A stretch of DNA of 21,987 nucleotides from a virus. The notes beneath the pieces are model-generated. The model was not told the DNA's origin. It ran no database searches and worked only from the letters and a program-made list of their open reading frames with translations. Both the position numbers and the translations under genes were made by a program. Positions 1-6,092 of the stretch are shown here, in pieces (position 1 is the stretch's first letter; the number at the start of each line of letters is the position of its first letter). The stretch is taken from IMG/VR virus record IMGVR_UViG_3300027976_000246, positions 1-21,987 of that record; one strand, written 5' to 3'.

Positions 1-116
1 ACCCTACCCCCGGGGGAAGCCAAGCACACGCGCGCGGGGGACCCATTGAACAAGAGACTCCCCTCCCCTTCTTAATCCTCCCAGTTCCCAGCAACCCAAA
101 TCCGAGCCTGAATCGC

Positions 117-273
117 ATGTGCCGAATCCGTGTGTGCCGAATCCTCTCCGAGCATGTCAAATCGGGGTGTGTGTGTATGTGCCGTTTGTGCCCCCTACGG
201 GGGGGGCACGGCACACACATACACACCGTGTGACCGGCACATGATCGGCACATCCCGGCACATCCCGGCACAT
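117..273. repeat. Iteron-like array of CGGCACA in two inverted arms
   Basis: The 7-mer CGGCACA occurs eight times in about 155 nt. Three copies read as TGTGCCG on the plus strand (118-124, 133-139, 178-184). Five read forward (209-215, 235-241, 246-252, 256-262, 266-272). The last four forward copies are spaced 10 or 11 nt apart, about one helical turn, and all have T as the next base (CGGCACAT). The two left-most reverse copies sit in a 15-nt direct repeat with the shared core TGTGCCGAATCC. Regular helical spacing resembles iterons or operator arrays; the bound protein is not identified. Confidence 0.7.
164..227. repeat. Large imperfect inverted repeat (hairpin)
   Basis: GTGCCCCC (188-195) pairs exactly with GGGGGCAC (202-209) around a 6-nt loop that begins with TACG. 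Outside this, GCCG (181-184) can pair with CGGC (209-212 region), and an alternating GT/AC tract (about 164-180 against 213-227) extends the symmetry with mismatches. It contains an uninterrupted run of eight G (199-206). There is no T-run after the stem on either strand, so a simple intrinsic terminator is unlikely. It sits at the switch point between the reverse and forward CGGCACA copies. Confidence 0.6.
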
Positions 274-274
274 A

Positions 275-308
275 GCTCTGATTCGAGAGTCAGATCGCTC
301 TGATTCGA
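275..308. repeat. Two 12-nt direct repeats GCTCTGATTCGA
   Basis: GCTCTGATTCGA is repeated exactly at 275-286 and 297-308, a 22-nt period or roughly two helical turns. Between them, TCTGA (277-281) and TCAGA (290-294) form a small inverted repeat. The pair directly adjoins the CGGCACAT array and lies 38 nt past the stop of the primase-helicase gene. It is probably part of the same regulatory or origin region. Confidence 0.6.
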
Positions 309-346
309 CGACAGAATTCAGCCCTTCTCGAACCTGAACCAGGGCG

Positions 347-2362
347 TTATTCCGCGGTCTTGGTGTCAGACTCAGCAGCCGGGGGTCGGACTGCGAGGAC
401 CGCGGCTCTCCGGCCCAGCTCGATCGCGTCGAATGTCTCGGCGTCGACCTTGCTGCCATCGAGGAAGTGAGCGATGCGGCGGCCTTCCATGGGCACGCGG
501 ACGATGCCTAGTCGGAACAGGATGTCGTCGATCGTGGACTGGCCGGCTTTGTCGACGGCCGACCTGATGACCGACCTGATCTCGCGGGTGCCGAGGCCGC
601 CGGGGTGTTCGAGCAGGGCCACGGCGACGCTGGCGCACTTTTTTGCCAGCTCGGCGGACTTCTTGAAGGACACAGTCTCACCTTCTTTCGAGGACCCATC
701 GGCGGGGGCATCGACTTCGGTCATACCCTGGCCGGCTTTGTCGAGGCGCAGGTAGATCCCTTCGGTGCGCGGGTTGGAGTGCTGGAAGCCGACCTTGTTC
801 TTGGAGATGTAGAGCTTGATGACGTTCTCGTCGTCGGTGCCGCGGACCGAGATGACGACCTTCCCCTGGTACTCGATCGAGCCAGACTCCTTCCCTAACG
901 CCAGGTCTGCAACATTGTTACCGCGCTCGTCGTATCCGGAGCGCACGATCTCGCCGGTGAAGATGACCATCTGGCCGAGCTGCATTGCCGCGGCCTTGCC
1001 AGCCAGCATCCTGGCCGTGACCTGCTCGCGGGGGGACCGCATGTCGGCCTCGAGTTCACAACGGCAGGTTTGAAGTGAGTCGATCACCAGGACTCCTTTG
1101 GTGCCGTTGCGCCTGCAGTCCTCCGCGAGGTCGATCGCGACCCGGTCTATGGTCCAGGAGTCGTTGTAGATCGACAGCCGCTCGCTCACCTCGGTGAGCC
1201 CGAGGGCCATCTTGCGCAAATCGTCGGGCTCACGCTCCTCCGCCTGTTCCCGAGTCCACCCGCGGCGCTGCACGAGCCTGGTTGTGATGCCGTCGTCATT
1301 CTCGTCTACACCGAGCATCCCGATCGTGATGCCACCCTCAGCTAGACGGTCGGATAGGACCGTCACAAGCATGGTCTTGCTCGCGTTCGGGGCGCCGTTG
1401 AAGACCGTCACCGTGCCGAATGGCAAGCCGCCGCGCAGCATCCGGTCCAGGGTCGGGAAACCCGTCGCCATCCGCTGGATCTTGCCTTCGTACCCCCACC
1501 TTTTGACTACCTCGATCGGCTTGATCTTCGTCTTCAGCGGTGGAGGCACCACTTTCTCCACCTTTGCGATGTCTGACCAAAGAGCGCCCGAAGCCCGCCA
1601 CGCCCGAGCGTCCTTGATGTCGGGCGGCGGGAAGACCACGGACACCGAGGACGCCGACCCCAGGATCGCCTTCACCACCGCGTCCACGCTGCGCTTGCCG
1701 GCGCCTTCGTCGTTGTCGCCGATCACCGTCACCGCGCGACCGCGCACGTAGGGGATCAGCGAGTCGACGGCCGCACCGGCGCTTGGCAACCCGAGCACGT
1801 CCACTTCGCCGTAGGACAGGATGGCCGCCGTGTCGCTCGCCCCTTCCACGATCGCGACCGGGCCGTCGTCCGGCGCGCCGACCCGCCGATACAGCCCGAC
1901 GGAACTGCCGCCGTAGTGTTGTTTCTTGCCGTCACGCTGCCGCCATGTGATGCCGCACACCGAACCATCGGCCGCGTGCATCGGGAAGGTCCAAGCCGAT
2001 CGGTCCTCGTCCCACCCGAGACCGATCTCCTGCAGCGCCAACGCCTCGACACCGAGGATGCCGGCAAGCTCCTCACCGAGTTCCTCCGTCACGCTCGAGC
2101 GGTAGGCGGCCTGGCGGGAAGCCCAGTCGACGCTGTTCTTCTTGGGCTCTTGCGCGCGCTCCTGGCGCTCCCGGTTCTCGCCGTCGAGGATGTGGATCCA
2201 TGCCGGGCCGTTCTTCGTGTCCCGCTCGTTCGTGCTCGGGATCTTCGTACACATTGCGGCCGAGTTGTCGGGCGCCATCGTGCAGAAGTGGTCCCGGTCG
2301 CAGACTGGGCAGTGGTGGGTCTTCGTGGCGCGAAGCCACGTCTCCGTCTCGTAGGTGGCCAT
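347..2362 (-). CDS. Phage DNA primase-helicase (zinc finger, Toprim, RecA-like)
   Basis: This 671-residue protein would prime and unwind DNA at the phage fork, like T7 gp4. The N-terminus has a CHC2-like zinc motif (Cys18, Cys21, Cys27, Cys38). A Toprim domain follows at about 168-235, with the VEG glutamate at 173 and the acidic GDNDEG motif at 215-220. A RecA/DnaB-type ATPase spans roughly 300-550, with P-loop GAPNASKT (323-330) and Walker B VLVIDS (D428). A winged-helix-like tail covers about 565-640. The P-loop has Ser where Gly normally precedes Lys. I chose the ATG at 2362 because GGTGA lies 5 nt upstream and the zinc motif needs it; the frame stays open further upstream but reads as Arg-rich non-coding sequence. 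It is downstream of the small zinc-ribbon gene on the same strand. No DNA polymerase is seen in the window. Confidence 0.85.
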   Translation of the reverse strand: MATYETETWLRATKTHHCPVCDRDHFCTMAPDNSAAMCTKIPSTNERDTKNGPAWIHILDGENRERQERAQEPKKNSVDWASRQAAYRSSVTEELGEELAGILGVEALALQEIGLGWDEDRSAWTFPMHAADGSVCGITWRQRDGKKQHYGGSSVGLYRRVGAPDDGPVAIVEGASDTAAILSYGEVDVLGLPSAGAAVDSLIPYVRGRAVTVIGDNDEGAGKRSVDAVVKAILGSASSVSVVFPPPDIKDARAWRASGALWSDIAKVEKVVPPPLKTKIKPIEVVKRWGYEGKIQRMATGFPTLDRMLRGGLPFGTVTVFNGAPNASKTMLVTVLSDRLAEGGITIGMLGVDENDDGITTRLVQRRGWTREQAEEREPDDLRKMALGLTEVSERLSIYNDSWTIDRVAIDLAEDCRRNGTKGVLVIDSLQTCRCELEADMRSPREQVTARMLAGKAAAMQLGQMVIFTGEIVRSGYDERGNNVADLALGKESGSIEYQGKVVISVRGTDDENVIKLYISKNKVGFQHSNPRTEGIYLRLDKAGQGMTEVDAPADGSSKEGETVSFKKSAELAKKCASVAVALLEHPGGLGTREIRSVIRSAVDKAGQSTIDDILFRLGIVRVPMEGRRIAHFLDGSKVDAETFDAIELGRRAAVLAVRPPAAESDTKTAE

Positions 2363-2447
2363 TGAGATCACCCGCCCTGCTCGTCGTTCGGGATGACCAC
2401 GTTCGATCGGCTGTTCCGCTTGCCGCCGCGCTGGGAAGGCGCCACGG

Positions 2448-2654
2448 TCACGCCTCACCGTTGTCGAGCGCCGCCTCCAGCAGTTCTTTGATCTCCCGGT
2501 GGAGCCGCTTGGAGTCGCCCTGTGAGCACGCCACGCACGCACCTGTTCGGGTGTAGCGCAGCCTGCCGTCGCACCGCCTGCATGACGATGTCGACAGGTA
2601 CTTCAGGCGACCGGACTCCGCGGCCTCGCGGCGGGTTTCGAGCTTTGGCTTCAT
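2448..2654 (-). CDS. Small zinc-ribbon protein, 68 aa
   Basis: The protein has a Cys-x2-Cys (25, 28) and a Cys-x2-Cys (40, 43) separated by RLRYTRTGAC, then a basic, helical C-terminus. A Tyr/Arg-Gly-Ala-Cys pattern of this kind recurs in small phage proteins and near phage endonuclease VII-type nucleases, where it binds zinc. No nuclease catalytic segment is visible here because the protein ends soon after the ribbon. The frame stays open upstream to 2819, but the ATG at 2654 removes a low-complexity Gly/Ala stretch and leaves the opposite-strand 2722 ORF free. It precedes the primase-helicase by 85 nt and is probably cotranscribed. Its exact role is unknown. Confidence 0.6.
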   Translation of the reverse strand: MKPKLETRREAAESGRLKYLSTSSCRRCDGRLRYTRTGACVACSQGDSKRLHREIKELLEAALDNGEA

Positions 2655-2665
2655 GCGGCTCGGCA

Positions 2666-2685
2666 CCCTAGCCTTGAGTCGTATT
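2666..2685 (-). promoter_or_regulatory. Possible T7-class promoter-like core in a divergent intergenic region
   Basis: Between the divergent starts at 2654 (minus) and 2722 (plus), the minus strand reads AATACGACTCA (2685-2675), then four bases, then TAGGG (2670-2666). The first 11 bases are identical to the recognition core of the T7 RNA polymerase promoter, and TAGGG resembles its initiation region, but the spacing is 1 nt longer and the CTA of the melting box is not kept. The same spot on the minus strand contains TACAAT, a sigma70 -10-like hexamer, without a good -35. No phage RNA polymerase gene is in the window. Promoter activity is plausible; its class is uncertain. Confidence 0.25.
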
Positions 2686-2721
2686 GTAATCAAGATCTCT
2701 GTCGGTAACCTTGGCCAGACC

Positions 2722-2856
2722 ATGACGACACCAGAAGCCCCAAAGCCAGCGGCTCCCGCCCCCAAGCCAGAATATGTGACCGACACCATGGGCATCGAAC
2801 GCGATCCAGACGCCTTCAAGCGGTCCGACTCCTCCTATGATCGAGGTCTATCGTGA
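2722..2856 (+). CDS. Small Pro/Ala-rich hypothetical protein, 44 aa
   Basis: I do not recognise this protein. It starts at ATG 2722 with a Pro/Ala/Lys-rich N-terminus, followed by an acidic and polar C-terminal half. Its stop TGA (2854-2856) is nested in the GTG start of the helicase (GTGA overlap), a typical coupling arrangement that supports real translation. No strong ribosome binding site precedes the ATG. It could be a true small protein or a leader that delivers ribosomes to the helicase start. The divergent promoter region for both directions would be 2655-2721. Confidence 0.4.
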   Translation: MTTPEAPKPAAPAPKPEYVTDTMGIERDPDAFKRSDSSYDRGLS

Positions 2857-4505
2857 CAATCACCCTACGCCCCTACCAACAGGCCGCCGTCACCGCCCTC
2901 GAGCAGTGGGACTATGCCGCCGACGGCAACCCGCTTCTCGTGGTGCCAACAGGCGGTGGCAAGTCTCTGATCCAAGCCGCTTACATCGCCGCCAACCCCG
3001 AGGCGCGCGTGTTGTGTGTGACCCACGTCAAGGAACTCGTGGCGCAGAACCACGGCGCCTACCTGCAGATCTGTCCTGATCAGTCGCATGACAAGTCGGT
3101 CGGCATCTACTCAGCCGGCCTGCGCCGCCGCGACACCGACTCGCACGTGCTGTTCGCCGGACTGCAGTCGGTCCACAGGCACCCTGAGAAGTTCGGCTGG
3201 TTCGACATCGTCATCGTCGATGAGGTCCACAGGGTGCCAAAGAAGGGCGCTGGCATGTACCTGTCGTTGTTCGAGGCCCTGCGTAAGACCAACCCCGAGC
3301 TACGCATCGTCGGCATGACCGCGACGCCGTTCCGCACCGACAGCGGTTCGCTCACCGTCGGCGAAGATCGCATGTTCCACGGCACCGCCTACGAGTGCGA
3401 CATGACGTCGTTGATCGAGCAGGGCTACCTCAGCGACGTGCACTGTCGCGGCACCGCTTCGGCGATCGACACCAAGGGCGTTCACGTCCGTGCGCGTGAG
3501 TTCGTTGCCGAGGAACTCGAGCGGCGCGCCATGGTAGACGGACTGGTCGAGAAGTCCTGTGTCGAACTCGTGAAGCGCGCCGAGGACCGCAGGTCGTGGC
3601 TGTTGTTCTGCACCGGGATCTCGCATGCAGGATCTGTCGCCAAGGAGTTGCGTGAGGTCCATGGTATCACATGCGGCGAGGTCTACGGTCATACACCTAT
3701 TGACGAGCGTGATGAGGTCATCCGTGCTTACAAGGCAGGTGAGATCCGTGCGTTGGTGAATTGTTCTGTGTTGACAACCGGCTTCGACGCACCGCAAACC
3801 GATGTGATAGCATTGCTGCGCCCAACGATGTCGCCAGTGCTCTACTGTCAAATGGTTGGCCGTGGACTACGACTGGCGCCAGGGAAGACCGACGCGCTCG
3901 TTTTAGACTTCGGCGGCAACGTCATGCGTCACGGCCCTATCAACGACGTGCGGTTGTCGCAGGACGCACGCGAGCAAGCCGCAACCAAATCAGCGCCGGT
4001 GAAGGAGTGCCCGGAGTGCCACAGCTTCATGCCGAGCGCGGTGATGATGTGCACGGCGTGCGGTCACAAGTGGCCGCTGAAGATGCCGAGTCACGACGAG
4101 ATGCCAGCCGACGGCGTGCTCGTGATTCGCAACAAGTGCGGCGACGCGACCGGCGTCGAGCGGTGGCTCGTGAACAGCGTGCACTACAGCTACCACGCCG
4201 CCAGGAAGCTCGGCAACCGACCGACCCTGCGCGTGAGCTACCTGTGCGCCGCGGGCCGTCGCGCGAACCAGTTCATCTGCTTCGAGCACCCGAAGGGCAC
4301 CTACCCCCGGCTGAAGGCCGAGCACTGGTGGGGCTCGGCCGTCGGTGACGATGTCGCGGTGCCGTGGAGCGTCGGCGAGGCGGCGCGACTGCTGACCGGC
4401 GACATCGCGGTGAAGACCGCTGCCGAGATCACCGTCGACACCCGTGGGCCGTGGCCGGACGTGAAGCGTGTGACGATGCGGAGCCTAGAGGCGGCGACGC
4501 CGTGA
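2853..4505 (+). CDS. DEAD/DEAH-type superfamily 2 DNA helicase
   Basis: This 550-residue helicase belongs to the SSL2/UvsW-like SF2 group, which phages use in replication, recombination or repair. The N-terminal Q-like motif RPYQ (6-9) precedes Walker A PTGGGKS (32-38). DEVH (123-126) is Walker B, and TAT (156-158) is motif III. The second RecA lobe contains TTGFDAP (308-314) and QMVGRGLR (333-340), the arginine-finger motif VI. After the helicase core comes a four-Cys zinc ribbon (Cys386, 389, 400, 403), then a roughly 120-residue C-terminal domain rich in Trp and His that is typical of phage members. The GTG start at 2853 has GAGGT 5 nt upstream and overlaps the stop of the 44-aa ORF. It ends 2 nt before a convergent leftward gene, so the two transcripts meet tail to tail. 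Confidence 0.9.
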   Translation: MTITLRPYQQAAVTALEQWDYAADGNPLLVVPTGGGKSLIQAAYIAANPEARVLCVTHVKELVAQNHGAYLQICPDQSHDKSVGIYSAGLRRRDTDSHVLFAGLQSVHRHPEKFGWFDIVIVDEVHRVPKKGAGMYLSLFEALRKTNPELRIVGMTATPFRTDSGSLTVGEDRMFHGTAYECDMTSLIEQGYLSDVHCRGTASAIDTKGVHVRAREFVAEELERRAMVDGLVEKSCVELVKRAEDRRSWLLFCTGISHAGSVAKELREVHGITCGEVYGHTPIDERDEVIRAYKAGEIRALVNCSVLTTGFDAPQTDVIALLRPTMSPVLYCQMVGRGLRLAPGKTDALVLDFGGNVMRHGPINDVRLSQDAREQAATKSAPVKECPECHSFMPSAVMMCTACGHKWPLKMPSHDEMPADGVLVIRNKCGDATGVERWLVNSVHYSYHAARKLGNRPTLRVSYLCAAGRRANQFICFEHPKGTYPRLKAEHWWGSAVGDDVAVPWSVGEAARLLTGDIAVKTAAEITVDTRGPWPDVKRVTMRSLEAATP

Positions 4506-4507
4506 CG

Positions 4508-4801
4508 TCATCGCCTGACGTCGCGCCCCTCGCCCCGATTCACGATCACGATCTTCCCGCGCAGCCAGCCGCCGTCGTCGATCTGGGAAAACTTCGGGAA
4601 CCATTCCGCGGTCAGGATCTCCCAGCCGTTTGGCGTGACGTACGGTGTGGCGATGATCAACACCGAAGCGTTCCGAGGGTATTCAGGAACGTCGGCACCG
4701 AGATGGTCGCTCATGGCCCTGGGAAGCGTGCCCCACCACAGGAGATCCTTGAAGGCGGCTCCCTTCGATCTCAGCTCCCCCAACGGTCCACTCAGGGGCA
4801 C
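4508..4801 (-). CDS. C-terminal part of an apparently frameshifted hypothetical gene
   Basis: The open frame has 97 codons from a GTG at 4801, but that frame only opens there because a TGA lies immediately upstream (4804-4802). The translation from about residue 9 onward (ELRSKGAAF... to RGEGRDVRR) looks like an ordinary globular protein with three Trp and a hydrophobic VLIIATPYV strand, and its third-position GC is high. Upstream of a five-G run, the coding-like signal lies in the other frame, which starts at ATG 4883. Joining the two by skipping one G gives a coherent protein of about 125 residues. I do not recognise the family. As an independent gene its start would be poor, with no clear ribosome binding site. 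Confidence 0.5.
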   Translation of the reverse strand: MPLSGPLGELRSKGAAFKDLLWWGTLPRAMSDHLGADVPEYPRNASVLIIATPYVTPNGWEILTAEWFPKFSQIDDGGWLRGKIVIVNRGEGRDVRR

Positions 4802-4883
4802 TCAGGAGCCCCATGGAGTCGGCGATCTTGCGGTGGATGATGAGTCGGTCCTGGCTTGTGATCGTTTCGAGAATGGTGCTCAT
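4683..4883 (-). CDS. N-terminal frame of the same apparently frameshifted gene
   Basis: This frame starts at ATG 4883 and reads a helical, ordinary-looking N-terminus (MSTILETITSQDRLIIHRKI, then ADSMGLLSAPEWTVG). Up to the G5 run (about 4776-4780) roughly three quarters of codons end in G or C. After it, in this frame, only about half do, and the translation becomes Gly/Ser/Arg-rich before a stop at 4683. The neighbouring frame takes over the coding signature at the same place. The likely reading is one gene, 4508-4883, carrying one extra G through mutation or sequencing error, or read by a +1 ribosomal shift. Neighbours are the convergent helicase and the non-coding 4884-5428 region. Confidence 0.4.
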   Translation of the reverse strand: MSTILETITSQDRLIIHRKIADSMGLLSAPEWTVGGAEIEGSRLQGSPVVGHASQGHERPSRCRRS

Positions 4884-5428
4884 GCCGTGACAGTAACGCT
4901 TGACAAGGCCGGAAGGAAGGCTACCGTCTCAGCGGGACGTCAGTCCTTCGGTTCTCCACCGATCGGCCGGCTGCTGGGTCCATGCGTTCCCGGCAGCCGG
5001 CCGACATTCAATAAATGTTCTGATCGGATCGGCCTGGCAGCGGAGACGTTCCCTGCCCCATCCGCGGCGAGTCCAAAGGGCTGTGACATGGCCAGCCACG
5101 CTGTGGGCAATGGAGCGGGCCCGATCCGGCCAGAACGCAACTACTTCCCCCGACTGGTAGGGCTCTCGCGAGCCTGCCGCATGATGAGGCGGCGAAGAGC
5201 GAGCTGGCATGGCCGCAGCCGGACGGTTCCTAGGCGACTGTCCGGGCCGGCAACGCGATCGCTACCTGAGAGGGCGACGATTCGTCAGTTGCGGCCGCTT
5301 TCTTCCTCCGGCAGTTCATCGAGGGTGACCGGACTCAGGCATATGCCATCCCTTCGCATTCTCCGTGCGACCCCAGCCGCAGACTGGCATCTTCGGCATG
5401 CGACGCGCTCCTCGAAAGCGGGTTGCTA
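4884..5428. other. Non-coding region of about 545 nt with hairpins
   Basis: No convincing gene is seen. The open frames across it are Arg/Ser/Pro-rich or have weak codon composition. It contains a 14-bp hairpin at 4965-5002, an adjacent small A/T-rich inverted repeat (ACATT/AATGT, 5004-5018), a direct repeat GATCGGCC (4961-4968 and 5027-5034), and a 10-bp palindrome GGCATATGCC (5338-5347). A perfect -35-like TTGACA lies at 4900-4905 on the plus strand, but only a poor -10 (TACCGT, 4922-4927) follows. It lies between two leftward transcription units and could hold an origin, an operator set or a small RNA; none is proven. Confidence 0.6.
4965..5018. repeat. 14-bp-stem hairpin followed by an A/T-rich small hairpin
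   Basis: GGCCGGCTGCTGGG (4965-4978) pairs with CCCGGCAGCCGGCC (4989-5002) over 14 positions with one G-T wobble and a 10-nt loop. Directly after it, ACATT (5004-5008) and AATGT (5014-5018) form a second small stem around CAATA, in one of the most A/T-rich spots of the window. The block is bracketed by GATCGGCC repeats. A strong GC stem beside an A/T-rich element fits a replication-origin hairpin or a regulatory site; there is no T-run for an intrinsic terminator. Confidence 0.55.
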
Positions 5429-5460
5429 GGTGCTCGCCGAGAGAGGTCTTGGCGAGCACC
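5429..5460 (-). terminator. Perfect 14-bp stem with tetraloop at the end of the leftward operon
   Basis: GGTGCTCGCCGAGA (5429-5442) and TCTTGGCGAGCACC (5447-5460) form a 14-bp stem with one terminal-region G-T pair and a GAGG loop. It begins 1 nt beyond the stop of the leftward nuclease-like gene (stop at 5462-5464). Its placement suggests a transcription terminator or RNA-stabilising hairpin for that operon. Neither strand has a good U-run after the stem, so it would not be a classical intrinsic terminator. Confidence 0.45.
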
Positions 5461-5461
5461 G

Positions 5462-5836
5462 TCATTCTAGATGGAGAAGGTCAGCAAGGGTCAACTCGAT
5501 TTCGCGAAGACTCCAGATAGCTCTCTTCGATTTCGACCCATCATTCTTCGTGGCCAGGATCTTCCGATACCCCCAGATAGAAAACCTCGAGCCGCTCTGA
5601 AGCCACGTCCGCAGGCGAGGCTCCGCAAGCGACTTCGTGATGCGCGCGGCGACGTTGCTGCCAGACGTGACCTGCACACCGAGCGCGCCGGGTTGGCCAT
5701 CGAGCACGATTAGGTCGATGCAGCCGAATAGGTCCTGACGGATCCCGGCGTGCACGTTCCACTTTTCGACGATGCCGGCGGTCCACCCTTTTGCGCGGCA
5801 GTGGGCGAGCGCGCGCTGCGTCGGCTTACTACCCAT
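5462..5836 (-). CDS. PD-(D/E)XK-like nuclease, resolvase-type
   Basis: The 124-residue protein fits a small phage nuclease of the restriction-endonuclease fold, of the kind annotated as Holliday-junction-resolvase-like. Visible elements are an N-terminal helix with E24 (VEKW), RQDLFGCIDLIVLDG (33-47) with candidate metal-binding D41, and GVQVTSGSN (53-61). In the last, Gln replaces the usual Lys of the E/Q-x-K strand, as in other members with a QVTSGSN motif. FSIWGYRK follows (85-92). I chose ATG 5836 because GGAG lies 10 nt upstream and it overlaps the preceding stop by 8 nt. It is the last gene of a three-gene leftward operon. Family assignment rests on motif pattern only. Confidence 0.55.
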   Translation of the reverse strand: MGSKPTQRALAHCRAKGWTAGIVEKWNVHAGIRQDLFGCIDLIVLDGQPGALGVQVTSGSNVAARITKSLAEPRLRTWLQSGSRFSIWGYRKILATKNDGSKSKRAIWSLREIELTLADLLHLE

Positions 5837-6092
5837 AATCGGCCATCTCCTCGATCGCCACATTCACGGCCCACGACCGAAGTTCCGCTGCCGTGCGCCG
5901 GCTGCCCCCCACCAGATCCAGGTATTCCTCCTGCAGCAACTTCATCATGTTGATGTGCTGCTTTGGGTCGAGGAGGGACATCTCGGCGTCGATCTCCTTG
6001 CGGCGCGTGACGCGGTGCACCCGCCACTTTGCGACGATGGCCGCGTCGAGCGTCACCTTCCCGTCCGATTTGCCGGAATACCTGCTAGACAT
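5829..6092 (-). CDS. Hypothetical protein, 87 aa
   Basis: I do not recognise this protein. It has a basic N-terminal third (KWRVHRVTRRKE) and then mostly predicted helix (MSLLDPKQHINMMKLLQEEY). It shows no Cys cluster, signal peptide or membrane segment. Its ATG at 6092 overlaps the stop of the upstream gene by 8 nt, and its own stop overlaps the nuclease-like gene by 8 nt, so the three genes form a tightly coupled operon. The basic and helical character would suit DNA binding or a nuclease partner, but this is speculative. Confidence 0.6.
   Translation of the reverse strand: MSSRYSGKSDGKVTLDAAIVAKWRVHRVTRRKEIDAEMSLLDPKQHINMMKLLQEEYLDLVGGSRRTAAELRSWAVNVAIEEMADYG

Larger units (their letters stand above)
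1..346. other. Repeat-rich non-coding region at the left edge
   Basis: No convincing gene lies here: the open frames have poor codon composition and low-complexity translations. The stretch holds a 10-bp CCCCCGGGGG palindrome (7-16), an array of CGGCACA 7-mers in both orientations (118-273), a GC-rich hairpin centred near 197, and a pair of 12-nt direct repeats (275-308). It lies just 3' of the leftward primase-helicase gene. Clustered iterons, inverted repeats and a replication gene together suggest an origin or a binding array for a phage protein; that role is inference. Confidence 0.7.

Noticed and set aside
235-273. Short regular repeats considered as a CRISPR array
   Set aside because: Units are only 8-10 nt with no unique spacers of 25-40 nt, so they are iteron-like instead.
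275-308. GATTCGAGAGTC considered as a tRNA T-arm
   Set aside because: No acceptor, D or anticodon arms can be placed around it, and the loop length is wrong.
157-459. 100-codon minus-strand frame at the left edge
   Set aside because: It overlaps the end of the primase-helicase gene in another frame and runs through the repeat array, with low-complexity translation.
4900-4927. TTGACA with a 16-nt spacer as a rightward sigma70 promoter
   Set aside because: The -10 (TACCGT) matches only three of six positions, and no gene follows on that strand before 6337.
4929-5210. 93-codon minus-strand open frame
   Set aside because: Third-position GC is only around 60%, well below the clear genes, there is no convincing ribosome binding site, and it crosses the strong hairpin at 4965-5002. 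It is kept as non-coding but is the most plausible hidden gene there.
4635-5429. 264-codon plus-strand open frame across the non-coding region
   Set aside because: It overlaps the minus-strand gene at 4508-4883, is rich in Arg, Ser and Pro without domain features, lacks a ribosome binding site, and has codon composition unlike neighbouring genes.
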